Origin: Streptococcus sp.
GTDB taxonomy: Bacteria > Bacillota > Bacilli > Lactobacillales > Streptococcaceae
Direction of reading: 5' to 3'
Assembly: GCF_030825805.1 (NCBI RefSeq)
Contig: NZ_JAPJPF010000047.1
Coordinates: 1 to 15,437, forward strand
DNA: 15,437 nucleotides
The translations under genes and the position numbers were made by a program. How positions within the stretch are numbered: position 1 is the stretch's first letter; the number at the start of each line of letters is the position of its first letter. Of the stretch, positions 15,421 to 15,437 are shown in pieces. The notes below the pieces were generated by a model. That model searched no databases, was not told the DNA's origin, and saw only the letters and a program-made list of their open reading frames with translations.

Positions 15421-15437
15421 GAGATTACCTCGCTTTC

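Overview
The window looks like core chromosome of a low-GC Streptococcus, probably of the mitis/sanguinis/parasanguinis type. I judge this from the divergent ldh / gyrA-srtA arrangement, the close similarity of the proteins to streptococcal families (GyrA, SrtA, Rex, RadC, RelQ, NAD kinase, MutY), strong AGGAGG-type ribosome sites, TGnTATAAT promoters and a candidate competence (SigX) box. No phage, plasmid, IS, CRISPR array or broken gene was seen. All assignments come from reading the sequence and from memory of the families; no search was run.

Layout. (1) 1-230: a tRNA-Arg(CCG) gene with its terminator, then the terminator of ldh. (2) 228-4661: L-lactate dehydrogenase (minus strand) diverges from gyrA-srtA (plus strand) across a promoter region that carries a near-consensus catabolite (cre) site. 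(3) 4662-5103: a gene-free stretch of about 440 bases. It holds a roughly 190-nt nested, hairpin-rich element that I read as a candidate 6S-like regulatory RNA, then a terminator and a promoter. (4) 5104-6311: a small unknown gene, a terminator hairpin that doubles as the radC ribosome site with a SigX-like box in its loop, radC, and a three-hairpin repeat-like element. (5) 10347-6315, minus strand: CYTH triphosphatase, a PRPP-synthetase paralogue (Prs2), cysteine desulfurase, two small conserved proteins, a terminator, and then the redox repressor gene rex with its own promoter. (6) 10383-13837, plus strand: a relQ - nadK - pseudouridine synthase - pta operon. (7) 13876-15437: mutY, converging on a thioredoxin-like gene over a shared two-way terminator.

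How the genes fit together. Much of the window concerns energy and redox balance in a fermenting cell. Ldh recycles NADH and Rex senses NADH/NAD. NadK makes NADP and Pta makes acetyl phosphate. RelQ makes (p)ppGpp next to a CYTH-fold enzyme that probably cleaves triphosphates. The rest is DNA and RNA upkeep (gyrase A, RadC, MutY, the pseudouridine synthase), surface display (sortase A) and sulfur delivery (desulfurase).

The points most worth a second look are the structured RNA at 4746-4936, the radC leader, a MutY that has lost all four iron-sulfur cysteines, a PRPP-synthetase paralogue with an altered catalytic loop, and the head-on overlapping promoters of relQ and the CYTH gene.
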